Shown here one piece after another: positions 53,170 to 60,961 of a stretch of 64,000 nt of DNA (within the stretch, counting starts at the first letter, position 1; the number at the start of each line of letters is the position of its first letter). The notes beneath the pieces are model-generated. The model saw only the letters and a program-made list of their open reading frames with translations. It made no database searches and was not told the DNA's origin. Made by a program: the position numbers and the translations under genes. Source of the stretch: Spirosoma panaciterrae DSM 21099 (lineage in GTDB: Bacteria > Bacteroidota > Bacteroidia > Cytophagales > Spirosomataceae); contig NZ_KB893174.1 in the NCBI RefSeq assembly GCF_000374025.1, positions 124,001 to 188,000 of the forward strand, read 5' to 3'.

Positions 53170-53649
53170 ATGAATTCCATGAAACGGAGTATAACTCTAT
53201 TGGCCGTCCTATTTTGTATGGCCTGCCAATCAAAATCATCTACTGAAACCGTTGATCAGCCGGATTCAACGGGCCAAATCTCGGCAAAACCGCAGGCCGT
53301 AGCTGATCTCGAAAAACAGATTCTGGCCGTTCACGATAGCGTCATGCCAGCTATGAGTGACCTGATTGAACTTAAAAAACAGGTAATAGAGCAGTTGAGT
53401 GAATTGGAGAAAGAACCCACTTCCTCTGAAGCTCGACGGCAGAAAGAGCAGCTACGCGCGGTAAAGGCAGCGCTGGACAAAGCCGATGCGTCAATGATGG
53501 ACTGGATGCACACGTATGATGGTGATACGCTGACCAAACTTCGTGAAGATCAGGCATTGGCCTATCTGAAAGATCAGCAGCAACGTGTCAGGGCGATGAG
53601 TCAGTTGATGCGCAAAAGCATCGACGATGCTAAAGCGTATCTGAAATAG
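53170..53649 (+). CDS. Helical lipoprotein next to the SCO chaperone
   Basis: 159 residues. The lipobox-like FCMAC makes it a probable lipoprotein (ATG 53179 would give a more standard signal). The mature part is almost wholly helical: AVHDSVMPAMSDLIELKKQ, a Glu/Lys-rich helix, then MMDWMHTYDGD and a C-terminal helix QQQRVRAMSQLMRKSIDDAK. His and Met residues at helix ends (HDSVMPAM, MMDWMH) could bind copper. Similar proteins occur beside SCO1 genes in Bacteroidetes, sometimes misnamed viral A-type inclusion protein. It ends 2 bases before the SCO gene. Confidence 0.75.
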   Translation: MNSMKRSITLLAVLFCMACQSKSSTETVDQPDSTGQISAKPQAVADLEKQILAVHDSVMPAMSDLIELKKQVIEQLSELEKEPTSSEARRQKEQLRAVKAALDKADASMMDWMHTYDGDTLTKLREDQALAYLKDQQQRVRAMSQLMRKSIDDAKAYLK

Positions 53650-53651
53650 CG

Positions 53652-54293
53652 ATGAAACTCATTAGCGCCAGCATACACTTTTTGGTATTGATCGGCTTAT
53701 GTCGATGTAGCCTGACGACCGAAACATTGCCGTATATCGGTGAACCCGAAACCGTGACCAAACGGGTAGATGGCAAAACGGTAACCGTACGGGATTATCC
53801 AGCCATTCCGGCCTTTTCGTTCACCAATCAATACGGTAAAACGGTAACCCAACAGGATTTCGACGGGAAAATCTATGTGGCCGACTTCTTCTTTGTGACC
53901 TGCCCAACCATTTGCCCGATTATGAAGAGAAATATGCTGGTGGTGTATAAAGCCTACCAGGATAGCCCTGATGTCAGGATACTGTCGCATACCATCGATC
54001 CCGAGCATGATACCCCGGCTGTACTGAAGCAGTATGCTCAGGAACTGGGCGTAACCGATACCGTGTGGCAATTTGTGACGGGCGACCGCGAGAAAATTTA
54101 CGACATCGGTGAGAATCACTATCTGGTAACGGCCGGAAAAGACCCTAAAGCACCAGGTGGCTACATCCACAGTGGTGCGTTTGTGCTGATTGATAAAGAG
54201 AAACACATTCGCGGCATGTACGATGGCACAACACCAGAAGGCACCCATAAGCTGATCCGGGATATTCAAGTACTCCGACAGGCATATGAGTAG
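53652..54293 (+). CDS. SCO1/SenC-family copper chaperone
   Basis: 213 residues, thioredoxin fold anchored or exported through the N-terminal hydrophobic segment (ASIHFLVLIGLC). The Cu-binding residues are C84 and C88 (FVTCPTICPIM) and H173 (GGYIHSGAF); SHTIDPEHDTP is the usual loop. SCO proteins deliver Cu to the CuA site of cytochrome oxidase or reduce its thiols. Start ATG 53652, 2 bases after the lipoprotein stop, so the genes are coupled. It is the best-defined copper protein of the locus and anchors the copper interpretation. Confidence 0.93.
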   Translation: MKLISASIHFLVLIGLCRCSLTTETLPYIGEPETVTKRVDGKTVTVRDYPAIPAFSFTNQYGKTVTQQDFDGKIYVADFFFVTCPTICPIMKRNMLVVYKAYQDSPDVRILSHTIDPEHDTPAVLKQYAQELGVTDTVWQFVTGDREKIYDIGENHYLVTAGKDPKAPGGYIHSGAFVLIDKEKHIRGMYDGTTPEGTHKLIRDIQVLRQAYE

Positions 54294-54302
54294 TGACGGA
54301 TA

Positions 54303-54704
54303 ATGTATTATATGTCTATGAAACGAACACGTCGTTTGTTTACGGTCAATAGCTGGCTAGGGCTAATTACGGGCATCTTTCTGCTACTTCTTGGGCTGAG
54401 CGGGGCGGTGCCGGTATTCCGGCATGAACTGGATCAATTGGCGAACCGGAATGTATTGACCGTAAAGCCAACCGATCAAAGTCTGGCTAATCCAGTATCG
54501 CGGTGCTACCAGACGATTATCGAACGTTATCCGAATCTGGATGGGATTGCCTGGCTCAACCCTGGTGCCGGACAGTCAGAGGCTTATGATTTTCGGCTTT
54601 ATCTGAATGATGTCCAGTTGTTTACGTACGATCTGGGGCTAATTACGTTCGATCCATATACCGGGGTCATTCTACGCGGAGGCAAACTCGGTCGGCATCG
54701 ATGA
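54303..54704 (+). pseudogene. Truncated PepSY-associated transmembrane protein
   Basis: The frame encodes 133 residues: FTVNSWLGLITGIFLLLLGLSGAVPVFRHELD (TM1 and the start of the PepSY region), then a PepSY-like stretch ending FDPYTGVILRGGK and stopping at 54702-54704. Full PepSY-TM proteins have about 370-500 residues and three or more further TM segments. Only 48 bases separate the stop from the next small frame, so the rest has been deleted and not frameshifted away. Full-length relatives next to TonB receptors are thought to reduce or move metal in the envelope. ATG 54318 is a likely alternative start. Confidence 0.65.
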
Positions 54705-54752
54705 AAGTGAGTTCCCGTAAACCGATTAAGGGCTGAAGAAAGACAATTTACG

Positions 54753-54941
54753 ATGAATACCTTACCGACTCGTCACGATTTATACCAGTTACTGGCCAAT
54801 ACAGGCGTCACGTTGCCCGAATCGAAGCCAGTAGTAAAAGAGAGGGCTGTCATCTGGGCTGTACTCGTGCTTATTCATTTTACCCTGTTGCTGGGGATTG
54901 GCGATTTACTTGTTCGTCTCTGGCCACTTATTCATTATTAA
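54753..54941 (+). CDS. Small membrane protein, 62 residues
   Basis: No family recognised. A soluble N-terminal half (LPTRHDLYQLLANTGVTLPESK) precedes one strong TM segment (AVIWAVLVLIHFTLLLGIGDLLVRLW). It sits between the truncated PepSY gene and the DJ-1/YHS gene, with 48 and 10 bases of spacing. It may be a separate small gene of the locus or the retained C-terminal end of the deleted PepSY protein. Confidence 0.5.
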   Translation: MNTLPTRHDLYQLLANTGVTLPESKPVVKERAVIWAVLVLIHFTLLLGIGDLLVRLWPLIHY

Positions 54942-54951
54942 ATCAAATCCC

Positions 54952-55872
54952 ATGAAAGAGATTAATCGACTTATTATCAGTCTTTTGCTGATTAGTTTAT
55001 CCGGGCTTTCCGCTCGGGCACAAGCCCGGATAAACAGTGATACGACACGGATCGCCATCTTGCTTTACCCAGGCGTTGAGTTGCTCGATTTTGCCGGGCC
55101 ACTTGAAGTGTTTAATCATATGGAAGGCGCTAAGGTATATACTGTAGCCGCCCAATCGGGCCCCATGACCATTATGCAGAAGATGCTCACGGTTGTTCCT
55201 GAATATACCCTGTCAACAGCACCCAAAGCCGACATTCTAGTAGTACCTGGTGGGCGTATGGAGGAGGTCATGCAGGATAGTAGCGTCGTGGACTGGATTA
55301 GGCGGACGACCGAAGGCCGTAACCTGACGATGTCGGTGTGTACGGGCACGTTTCTGCTCGGGAAAGCGGGCCTATTGGACGGTAAACGGATTACGACACA
55401 CTGGGCGGCTACCCAAATGCTCAAACAAATGACCCCAAAGGCTACCGTTTTGGAGCATACACGGTTCGTGGATCAGGGATCACTGATCACGACGGCGGGG
55501 GTTTCGGCAGGTATTGACGGGGCACTGCACGTAGTAGCCCGACTGAAAGGTATGGAGGCCGCCCAGCGGATTGCCCGGATAATGGAATACGACAAGTGGG
55601 ACCCGCAGGCCGGGCTGGTGGTCGGCCAGACAAGACATCAATCAAAGGGGAAAGCCAGGGCCATCATTACCAAACCAGCGATAGTAAAAAAGCCAATAGC
55701 TAGCAAATCGACGGAATTAAAACTAACCTCATCCATTGACCCGGTTTGCCAGATGTCGGTAGACGGATTGGTGGCTGATACAGCTCGCTACATGGGTAAA
55801 ACGTATGGGTTCTGTTCAAAGCTATGTAAAGAGCGATTCAGGAAAGAACCCACAGCCTACCTGAAGCACTAA
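54952..55872 (+). CDS. Exported DJ-1/PfpI-like domain fused to a C-terminal YHS metal-binding domain
   Basis: 306 residues from ATG 54952. The signal peptide ends at SARAQ (about 25). Residues 30-220 form a class I glutamine-amidotransferase-like DJ-1/PfpI domain of the kind found in front of AraC regulators, with the nucleophile elbow C130 (SVCTGTFLLGKAGLLDG), IAILLYPGVELLDFAGP and HTRFVDQGSLITTAGV. After a Lys-rich linker, a YHS domain has C266 (DPVCQM), C288 and C292 (GFCSKLC), as in metal-ATPase YHS domains. There is no DNA-binding domain. An exported DJ-1-YHS fusion points to metal or redox sensing or transfer in the envelope. Confidence 0.85.
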   Translation: MKEINRLIISLLLISLSGLSARAQARINSDTTRIAILLYPGVELLDFAGPLEVFNHMEGAKVYTVAAQSGPMTIMQKMLTVVPEYTLSTAPKADILVVPGGRMEEVMQDSSVVDWIRRTTEGRNLTMSVCTGTFLLGKAGLLDGKRITTHWAATQMLKQMTPKATVLEHTRFVDQGSLITTAGVSAGIDGALHVVARLKGMEAAQRIARIMEYDKWDPQAGLVVGQTRHQSKGKARAIITKPAIVKKPIASKSTELKLTSSIDPVCQMSVDGLVADTARYMGKTYGFCSKLCKERFRKEPTAYLKH

Positions 55873-55884
55873 ATTCTAAGTCGG

Positions 55885-55928
55885 TCAACACGGTCTGATT
55901 TGTCCTTCATAAAACCAGACCGTGTTGA
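55885..55928. repeat. 13-base inverted repeat before the TonB receptor gene
   Basis: TCAACACGGTCTG (55885-55897) and CAGACCGTGTTGA (55916-55928) are perfect complements separated by 18 bases. It lies 13 bases after the DJ-1/YHS stop and 19 bases before the receptor ATG (55948), so it may be an attenuator or leader hairpin within the locus. Confidence 0.65.
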
Positions 55929-55947
55929 TGTAACCCCAAATCTTGAT

Positions 55948-58269
55948 ATGTCTATCAAAAATAGCTTACCTATACTGCTTTTCCTGTTGACAATCAGCAG
56001 TTTTGCCCAAACGATAAACGGGAAAATTAAATCCGGCTCCGGCGAAGCGGTTGGTTTTGCCAACGTTTCGGTGTTGAATAGTTCCAACGGAACGACAGCC
56101 GATAAAAACGGTGATTTTTCACTGAATTTGAACCGAGGGAAATACCAATTACAGATCAGTGCCGTTGGGTATGCCACCAAAATTCAACCCGTCACCGTGG
56201 CCGATCAGTCGCAGACAGTGGAGATTACCTTAACGGATAATACCAATGCCTTGAGTGAAGTGGTTGTCACGGCTGACAAAACTGAAGAACGGCTGCAAAA
56301 TACGCCCCTGGCCGTTACGTCGCTGAACACCAGACAATTGGAAGAGTACCGGGTCTGGACCATCAGCGACCTCACCGCCCTGGCGCCCAGTACGTTCGTT
56401 GTAGAACACGGTAATAGTACTGGTTCCAATTTTCTGAATATTCGGGGGGCGATGGGGTTTGCCAACGATCAGTCCGTCGCTACCTATGTGGATGGGGTCT
56501 ATCAGTTTGATTATTTTTCGGCTCCCTTCAATTTCAGCAACATCGAACGAATTGAAATCCTACGGGGACCGCAAGGCACGCTCTATGGCCGAAATGCCTA
56601 CAGTGGTGTGCTCAACGTAATTACCAAACGACCGACCAACAAAACCAGCGGGTTCGCCGAAATAGACTTAGGCAATTACGGTCAGCAGCGGTATAGCGTG
56701 GGATTCAACGCCCCCCTCATCAAGGATAAATTGTTTGTGAACGCTGGTTTTCAGTCCAACAATCGGGGGGCAGTGTATTCAAATCTAACCCCGGAGACCA
56801 AATATGTTGACCACCATAACGCCTATAGTGGTAACCTGAACCTGAAATATCTGGTATCGGATGGCTGGACAATCGACTGGAACACCCGATACGAAAATGA
56901 TAACGACAAAGGGGCTTACCCCTGGGCGGCTACCGATAGCGCGGCCCGGGCCAATCCGTATACGGTTTTTGGCAACTGGGACAATACCGAACGCCGAACC
57001 AATTTCAACACATCGGTAGCGGCAAAATATTACGGCCGGAATTTCAATTTTACCTCCATCACAGCCTTTGTCGATTATCATATCTGGCTGCCGGGCCGAT
57101 TTGACTTTGATTTTAGCCCCGCCCAGTTAATTAGCTTTACGACCTGGACTAAACAAAATGAACTCACGCAGGAATTACGCTTTTCGTCGCCAGCCAATGC
57201 GGGTCGATGGAAATGGACGGCAGGTGCTTACTTATTCGGCGAAAAAATAAAGAATGGCAGCACGACCTATTTCGACTCCGATTATGCGGCTCTCGATCCG
57301 AATGCGCCCTATGCGTCCATTGCCAATGGCAAACGAAATGGGTATGGGGTGGCATTCTTTGGGCAGGCGGCCTATTCCATCACGCCAGTGTTTGATGTAA
57401 CGGTTGGGGCCAGGTATGATGTCGAGCGTCGGGAGCTAACGCAAAATGCTTTGTTTGAAAAAGACAATGTAGTTACGACCCTTTCGCCAGATAGTACGGC
57501 AAAAAAGACCTTTAACGCCTTTACGCCTAAAGTTATTTGGAGTTATAAAGTAACACCTATGTCCATGATCTACGCGTCGTATGCCAAAGGCTTCCGGGTC
57601 GGCGGATTTAATTTTGGCAACACGGCCAATCCCACCTACGATCCAGAAAAATCAGATAACTATGAAGTGGGCATCAAAAACACGCTCTTCAATAACCGCT
57701 TGAAACTGAATCTGACAGCGTTTTTCTTTCAACAGAAAGACCAGCAGGTATCCACCTCCCGAGATGGGATAAACTATGCCACGCTGAATGTGGGCGATAT
57801 GAACAATTCAGGTCTGGAACTGGAAGTATCGGCCCTGCCTGTCAAAAATTTGCAGATCGACTGGACGGCCAGCACCTCGCACAGCGACTACAAAAAATTA
57901 CAACTGTTTGATGCCGAAACCAATGCGGTCAAAGATTATAAGGGCAACAAAGCCATTAACAATCCGGCCTTGCAGTCGATGCTGGCGGTTCAGTATGGCG
58001 TGCCGTTTACGAACTCGGCTCAACGGGTCAGAGCTTTTGTGAGAGGGGAATTCCGCTACATCAGTGAATACCAACTGGATTTTGTCAATGCCTATCAGCA
58101 GGCCGCATATGGTATGGTCAATGCTCGGGCTGGCGTTACCAGCAACCATTTCGATGTCGCCCTGTGGGTTCGCAACCTGGGAGATGTGCGCTACATGGCG
58201 TATGGGTATGGCAGCTATATGATGGGGCTCCCTCGTATGCTGGGCGTAACCATGACCGGAAAATTCTGA
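55948..58269 (+). CDS. TonB-dependent receptor, probable metal or metal-chelate uptake
   Basis: 773 residues from ATG 55948. After a signal peptide (LPILLFLLTISSFAQ) comes a carboxypeptidase-regulatory-like domain (KIKSGSGEAVGFANVSVLNSSNG), the plug (NTPLAVTSLNTRQLEEYR to GPQGTLYGRNAYSGVLNVITKRP) and a 22-strand-type barrel closing in GLPRMLGVTMTGKF. The architecture is that of FecA/CirA-like receptors, not the SusC type, and no SusD gene follows. Its location between copper proteins and two MbnP-like genes suggests Cu or a Cu chelate as ligand, but this is inference. The small CHC protein copy 2 follows after 116 bases. Confidence 0.9.
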   Translation: MSIKNSLPILLFLLTISSFAQTINGKIKSGSGEAVGFANVSVLNSSNGTTADKNGDFSLNLNRGKYQLQISAVGYATKIQPVTVADQSQTVEITLTDNTNALSEVVVTADKTEERLQNTPLAVTSLNTRQLEEYRVWTISDLTALAPSTFVVEHGNSTGSNFLNIRGAMGFANDQSVATYVDGVYQFDYFSAPFNFSNIERIEILRGPQGTLYGRNAYSGVLNVITKRPTNKTSGFAEIDLGNYGQQRYSVGFNAPLIKDKLFVNAGFQSNNRGAVYSNLTPETKYVDHHNAYSGNLNLKYLVSDGWTIDWNTRYENDNDKGAYPWAATDSAARANPYTVFGNWDNTERRTNFNTSVAAKYYGRNFNFTSITAFVDYHIWLPGRFDFDFSPAQLISFTTWTKQNELTQELRFSSPANAGRWKWTAGAYLFGEKIKNGSTTYFDSDYAALDPNAPYASIANGKRNGYGVAFFGQAAYSITPVFDVTVGARYDVERRELTQNALFEKDNVVTTLSPDSTAKKTFNAFTPKVIWSYKVTPMSMIYASYAKGFRVGGFNFGNTANPTYDPEKSDNYEVGIKNTLFNNRLKLNLTAFFFQQKDQQVSTSRDGINYATLNVGDMNNSGLELEVSALPVKNLQIDWTASTSHSDYKKLQLFDAETNAVKDYKGNKAINNPALQSMLAVQYGVPFTNSAQRVRAFVRGEFRYISEYQLDFVNAYQQAAYGMVNARAGVTSNHFDVALWVRNLGDVRYMAYGYGSYMMGLPRMLGVTMTGKF

Positions 58270-58385
58270 GTCTATTGGCTATTGCGGCATTTCGATTCGA
58301 TATTTTCAACGTTTTTTACTCCTTTCTTTTTTTGCGAAGTAGCGCCTTCTTCTGTTTATTTTTGAAAGAGTTTTCGAGCCAGCGA

Positions 58386-58769
58386 ATGCGGACATTTATT
58401 CTTTATCTAGTGCTGATCGCTACGTTTCTGCCGACGATAAGTCCGTGGGGGATCATTGCGCATTATCAGCTTAACAAAGAGTACATTGCCCGTGTGTTGT
58501 GCGAAAATCGGGATAAGCCCCAGATGCACTGTGATGGTAAATGCTACCTGGCACGCCGTCTGAAAGCCCAGCAGGATCAGCAGGACCGGGAAACTTCCGA
58601 GCGTGTGCAGAATACCCCGTCCATTCAACTGTTCTGTATCGATGTGTTCAGGTTTGCTTGTGAACCTGTGGCGGCCGTTACTGGCATGAACTCAGTATTT
58701 GATTACCAACTGGCAACCTATTCGGCTCCGCTTCCGGCCGTTTTTCAGCCGCCCGGCACCGCCTGCTAA
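58386..58769 (+). CDS. Small membrane-anchored Cys-His-Cys protein, copy 2
   Basis: 127 residues from ATG 58386; the frame extends back to 58164 but overlaps the receptor. It has the same layout as the copy at 52631: a TM helix, the WGIIAHYQLNKEYIA segment, and C39, H48, C49 and C53. Residues 21-56 are identical to copy 1 while the first 20 and the C-terminal 60 residues differ clearly. At DNA level the shared 108 bases differ at only seven places, all silent. Function unknown; a metal-binding role is inferred from the motif and neighbours. Confidence 0.8.
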   Translation: MRTFILYLVLIATFLPTISPWGIIAHYQLNKEYIARVLCENRDKPQMHCDGKCYLARRLKAQQDQQDRETSERVQNTPSIQLFCIDVFRFACEPVAAVTGMNSVFDYQLATYSAPLPAVFQPPGTAC

Positions 58770-58893
58770 TTGCGGGCTTTACAGCTAAACAAGACGGCAG
58801 CTTTATGCGCTAACGGCTAGTTGGCTGAGGATATTATTTTTTTTACAATTCACTCATTTACAGGTCATTCGGTCCGTATTAGGTTCCGTATCG

Positions 58894-58934
58894 TACAGGC
58901 ATAAACAGGCTTGAGCAACTGGCTTATGCCTGTA
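58894..58934. repeat. 11-base inverted repeat upstream of MbnP-like gene 1
   Basis: TACAGGCATAA (58894-58904) and TTATGCCTGTA (58924-58934) are perfect complements with a 19-base spacer, 58 bases before the ATG at 58993. The remaining gap 58770-58993 shows no gene. It could be an operator for the MbnP-MbnH unit or a leader hairpin. Confidence 0.5.
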
Positions 58935-58992
58935 GCGTGTAAGCGTATGGACGAAACTGTGCAGGACACGACTTGACCGTTTCAACACAATC

Positions 58993-59823
58993 ATGCGTAT
59001 TCATTTTTCATATCAACTCATTGTTTCAGTTCTGATTGCCAGTATTTCGGTTATTTCCTGTAAAAAGGACGACGTAGATGTTATTGACCCTGCCGTCAAA
59101 AACTCGGTCTCCATTCAATTTGAAAACCGGGTGGGCGATCAGAAACTGGTGTTGGGAACCCCGGCCTATAAAAATGCAGCGGGCGAACCATTTGCCCTCA
59201 CGACGCTCAATTACTTCATCAGTAATATATCGCTCAAAAAAGAAGACGGAACTGTCCAGAAATTCCCGAATCAGTATTTTCTGGTTCGTCAGGCTGATGC
59301 GGCTTCGCAGGTGATTACGCTAAAGGATGTGCCCTCGGGCAATTATAGCGAGATGTCGTTTATGGTAGGGGTCGATAGCGCCAAAAGCGTATCGCCCGTA
59401 AGCGAACGAGTGGGGGCGCTCGATGTGACCGGATACGGCACCGATGGCATGTATTGGTCGTGGAACTCGGGGTACATCTTTCTGAAAATAGAAGGTACTT
59501 CAACCGCCGTGCCAGCTACCGTAAGCGCCAGTCAGAGTTTTGCCATGCATGTGGGCGGATATGGTGGTGGCTGGAACGGCTCTGCCAAAACGGTCAATAA
59601 CCTGCGAACGGTTACGGTTCCGATGACAACGAAAGCCACGGTTCGCGGAAATATTGCGCCTGAGATTCATCTGTTTGTGGATGCGTTGACAATTTTTAAT
59701 GGACCCAACAAGATCAGCCTGGCTACAACCAATAGTGTGCATATGCCTGCTGCCGCTACACCCATTGCGGATAATTACAAGACGATGTTCCAGGTCGATC
59801 ACGTACACAACGACAAGCAATAG
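58993..59823 (+). CDS. MbnP-like copper-binding lipoprotein, copy 1
   Basis: 276 residues. Lipobox VISC (Cys at about 23) predicts a lipoprotein. The body follows the MbnP family: IQFENRVGDQKLVLG, KNAAGEPFALTTLNYFISNI, GNYSEMSFMVGVDSAKS, MYWSWNSGYIFLKIEG and FAMHVGGYGGGWNG. In characterised MbnP a conserved tryptophan is converted to kynurenine by the partner MbnH and the protein binds copper; W155 and W157 are the candidates here. It is followed by the MbnH-like gene after 46 bases. A paralogue is at 61880. Confidence 0.88.
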   Translation: MRIHFSYQLIVSVLIASISVISCKKDDVDVIDPAVKNSVSIQFENRVGDQKLVLGTPAYKNAAGEPFALTTLNYFISNISLKKEDGTVQKFPNQYFLVRQADAASQVITLKDVPSGNYSEMSFMVGVDSAKSVSPVSERVGALDVTGYGTDGMYWSWNSGYIFLKIEGTSTAVPATVSASQSFAMHVGGYGGGWNGSAKTVNNLRTVTVPMTTKATVRGNIAPEIHLFVDALTIFNGPNKISLATTNSVHMPAAATPIADNYKTMFQVDHVHNDKQ

Positions 59824-59833
59824 TACTGCGTAG

Positions 59834-59858
59834 GGCTCCAGCTTTATCAGCTGGAGCC
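59834..59858 (+). terminator. Tight stem-loop between MbnP-like and MbnH-like genes
   Basis: GGCTCCAGCT (59834-59843) and AGCTGGAGCC (59849-59858) with a five-base loop. No T-run follows, and the next gene starts 12 bases later, so it is more likely an attenuator or mRNA-processing site that sets the ratio of the two products. Confidence 0.5.
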
Positions 59859-59869
59859 TGTTCTGGCTT

Positions 59870-60934
59870 ATGAACATGCGAATGAACCTAAAAAGGGGAT
59901 TGGGGGGAGCTGGCCTGGTGCTTGGGTTGATGGCCTGTCATTCGACCGATCAGGAGGCCCAGCCTGAACAACTGTTTCAACAACCTGCCAATTTCCCGCA
60001 ACCGATTTATGCCCTGGATCAGAATCGGCCAACGGTGGCTGGTGTGGCCCTGGGCAAGGCGTTGTTTTACGATGGGATACTTTCCCGCGATGGGTCGATT
60101 TCCTGCGCGGAGTGTCATAACCAGGCGTATGCGTTCACCCATCATCAGCACGATGTTAGTCATGGTATTGACAATCAGGTGGGTACCCGCAACGCGCTAC
60201 CGATTCAGAACCTAGCGTGGGCATCGGATTTCTTCTGGGACGGCGGGGTACATAGTTTGGATTTAGTGCCGATTGCCCCTATCGAAAATCCGGTGGAAAT
60301 GGACGAAAAAACAACGAATGTGATCAGCAAGCTTCGGGCAAGCGCCAGGTATCCGTCCTTATTCAAGGCCGCTTTTGGGAGTGATGAGATCAACGGCCCG
60401 CGTTTCTTACAGGCTCTGTCGCAGTTTATGCTGACGATGGTGTCGGGCAATTCGCGTTACGATAAGTGGGTTCGGAAAGAACCGGGTGGTACCCTGACCG
60501 ATGATGAACAAGCGGGGCTTACGGCTTTTCGGACCAAATGCAGCGGGTGCCATACCGGGGAGTTGTTTACAGATAACCGTTTCCGCAATAACGGACTGTT
60601 CATTCAGGGGAGTAAAGACGAAGGGCGGGCACACGTTACCGAGCTTCCCGAAGATCGGTACACGTTTAAGGTGCCGAGTTTACGGAATGTCGAAAAAACG
60701 TTGCCCTACATGCACGACGGGCGATTTTATTCGCTCGAAGCCGTACTGGATCACTATGCCGAAAACGTGCAGCGAACCGAAAACCTGGACCCATTGCTCA
60801 TGCAGACAGATAAATCAGGACAGGTCCGACTGGGTATTGCACTTACTGCGGATGAAAAACGACAGATCATCGCTTTCCTGAAAACGCTTACCGACGATCA
60901 GTTTCTGCGCGACCCTCGGTTTGCTGTTCAGTGA
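59870..60934 (+). CDS. Di-haem cytochrome c peroxidase/MauG-family protein, MbnH-like
   Basis: 354 residues; lipobox LMAC predicts a lipoprotein. Two haem c sites: C79-A-E-C-H83 (SISCAECHNQAYAFTHH) and C224-S-G-C-H228 (TKCSGCHTGELFTDN). The peroxidase-family stretches GTRNALPIQNLAWASDFFWD, PIAPIENPVEMD, FKVPSLRNVEKTLPYMHDGR and LTADEKRQIIAFLKTLTDD are present. MauG/MbnH enzymes form a bis-Fe(IV) state and oxidise tryptophan or tyrosine in a protein partner. Lying between two MbnP-like genes it most likely modifies both. An ordinary peroxide-removing function is the alternative. Confidence 0.92.
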   Translation: MNMRMNLKRGLGGAGLVLGLMACHSTDQEAQPEQLFQQPANFPQPIYALDQNRPTVAGVALGKALFYDGILSRDGSISCAECHNQAYAFTHHQHDVSHGIDNQVGTRNALPIQNLAWASDFFWDGGVHSLDLVPIAPIENPVEMDEKTTNVISKLRASARYPSLFKAAFGSDEINGPRFLQALSQFMLTMVSGNSRYDKWVRKEPGGTLTDDEQAGLTAFRTKCSGCHTGELFTDNRFRNNGLFIQGSKDEGRAHVTELPEDRYTFKVPSLRNVEKTLPYMHDGRFYSLEAVLDHYAENVQRTENLDPLLMQTDKSGQVRLGIALTADEKRQIIAFLKTLTDDQFLRDPRFAVQ

Positions 60935-60961
60935 TTATTGACCAACTAAAGGCTATGCCCT

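Noticed and set aside
59870..60934. Simple cytochrome c peroxidase for peroxide defence
   Set aside because: Not excluded biochemically, but its position between two MbnP-like genes favours an MbnH-type role.
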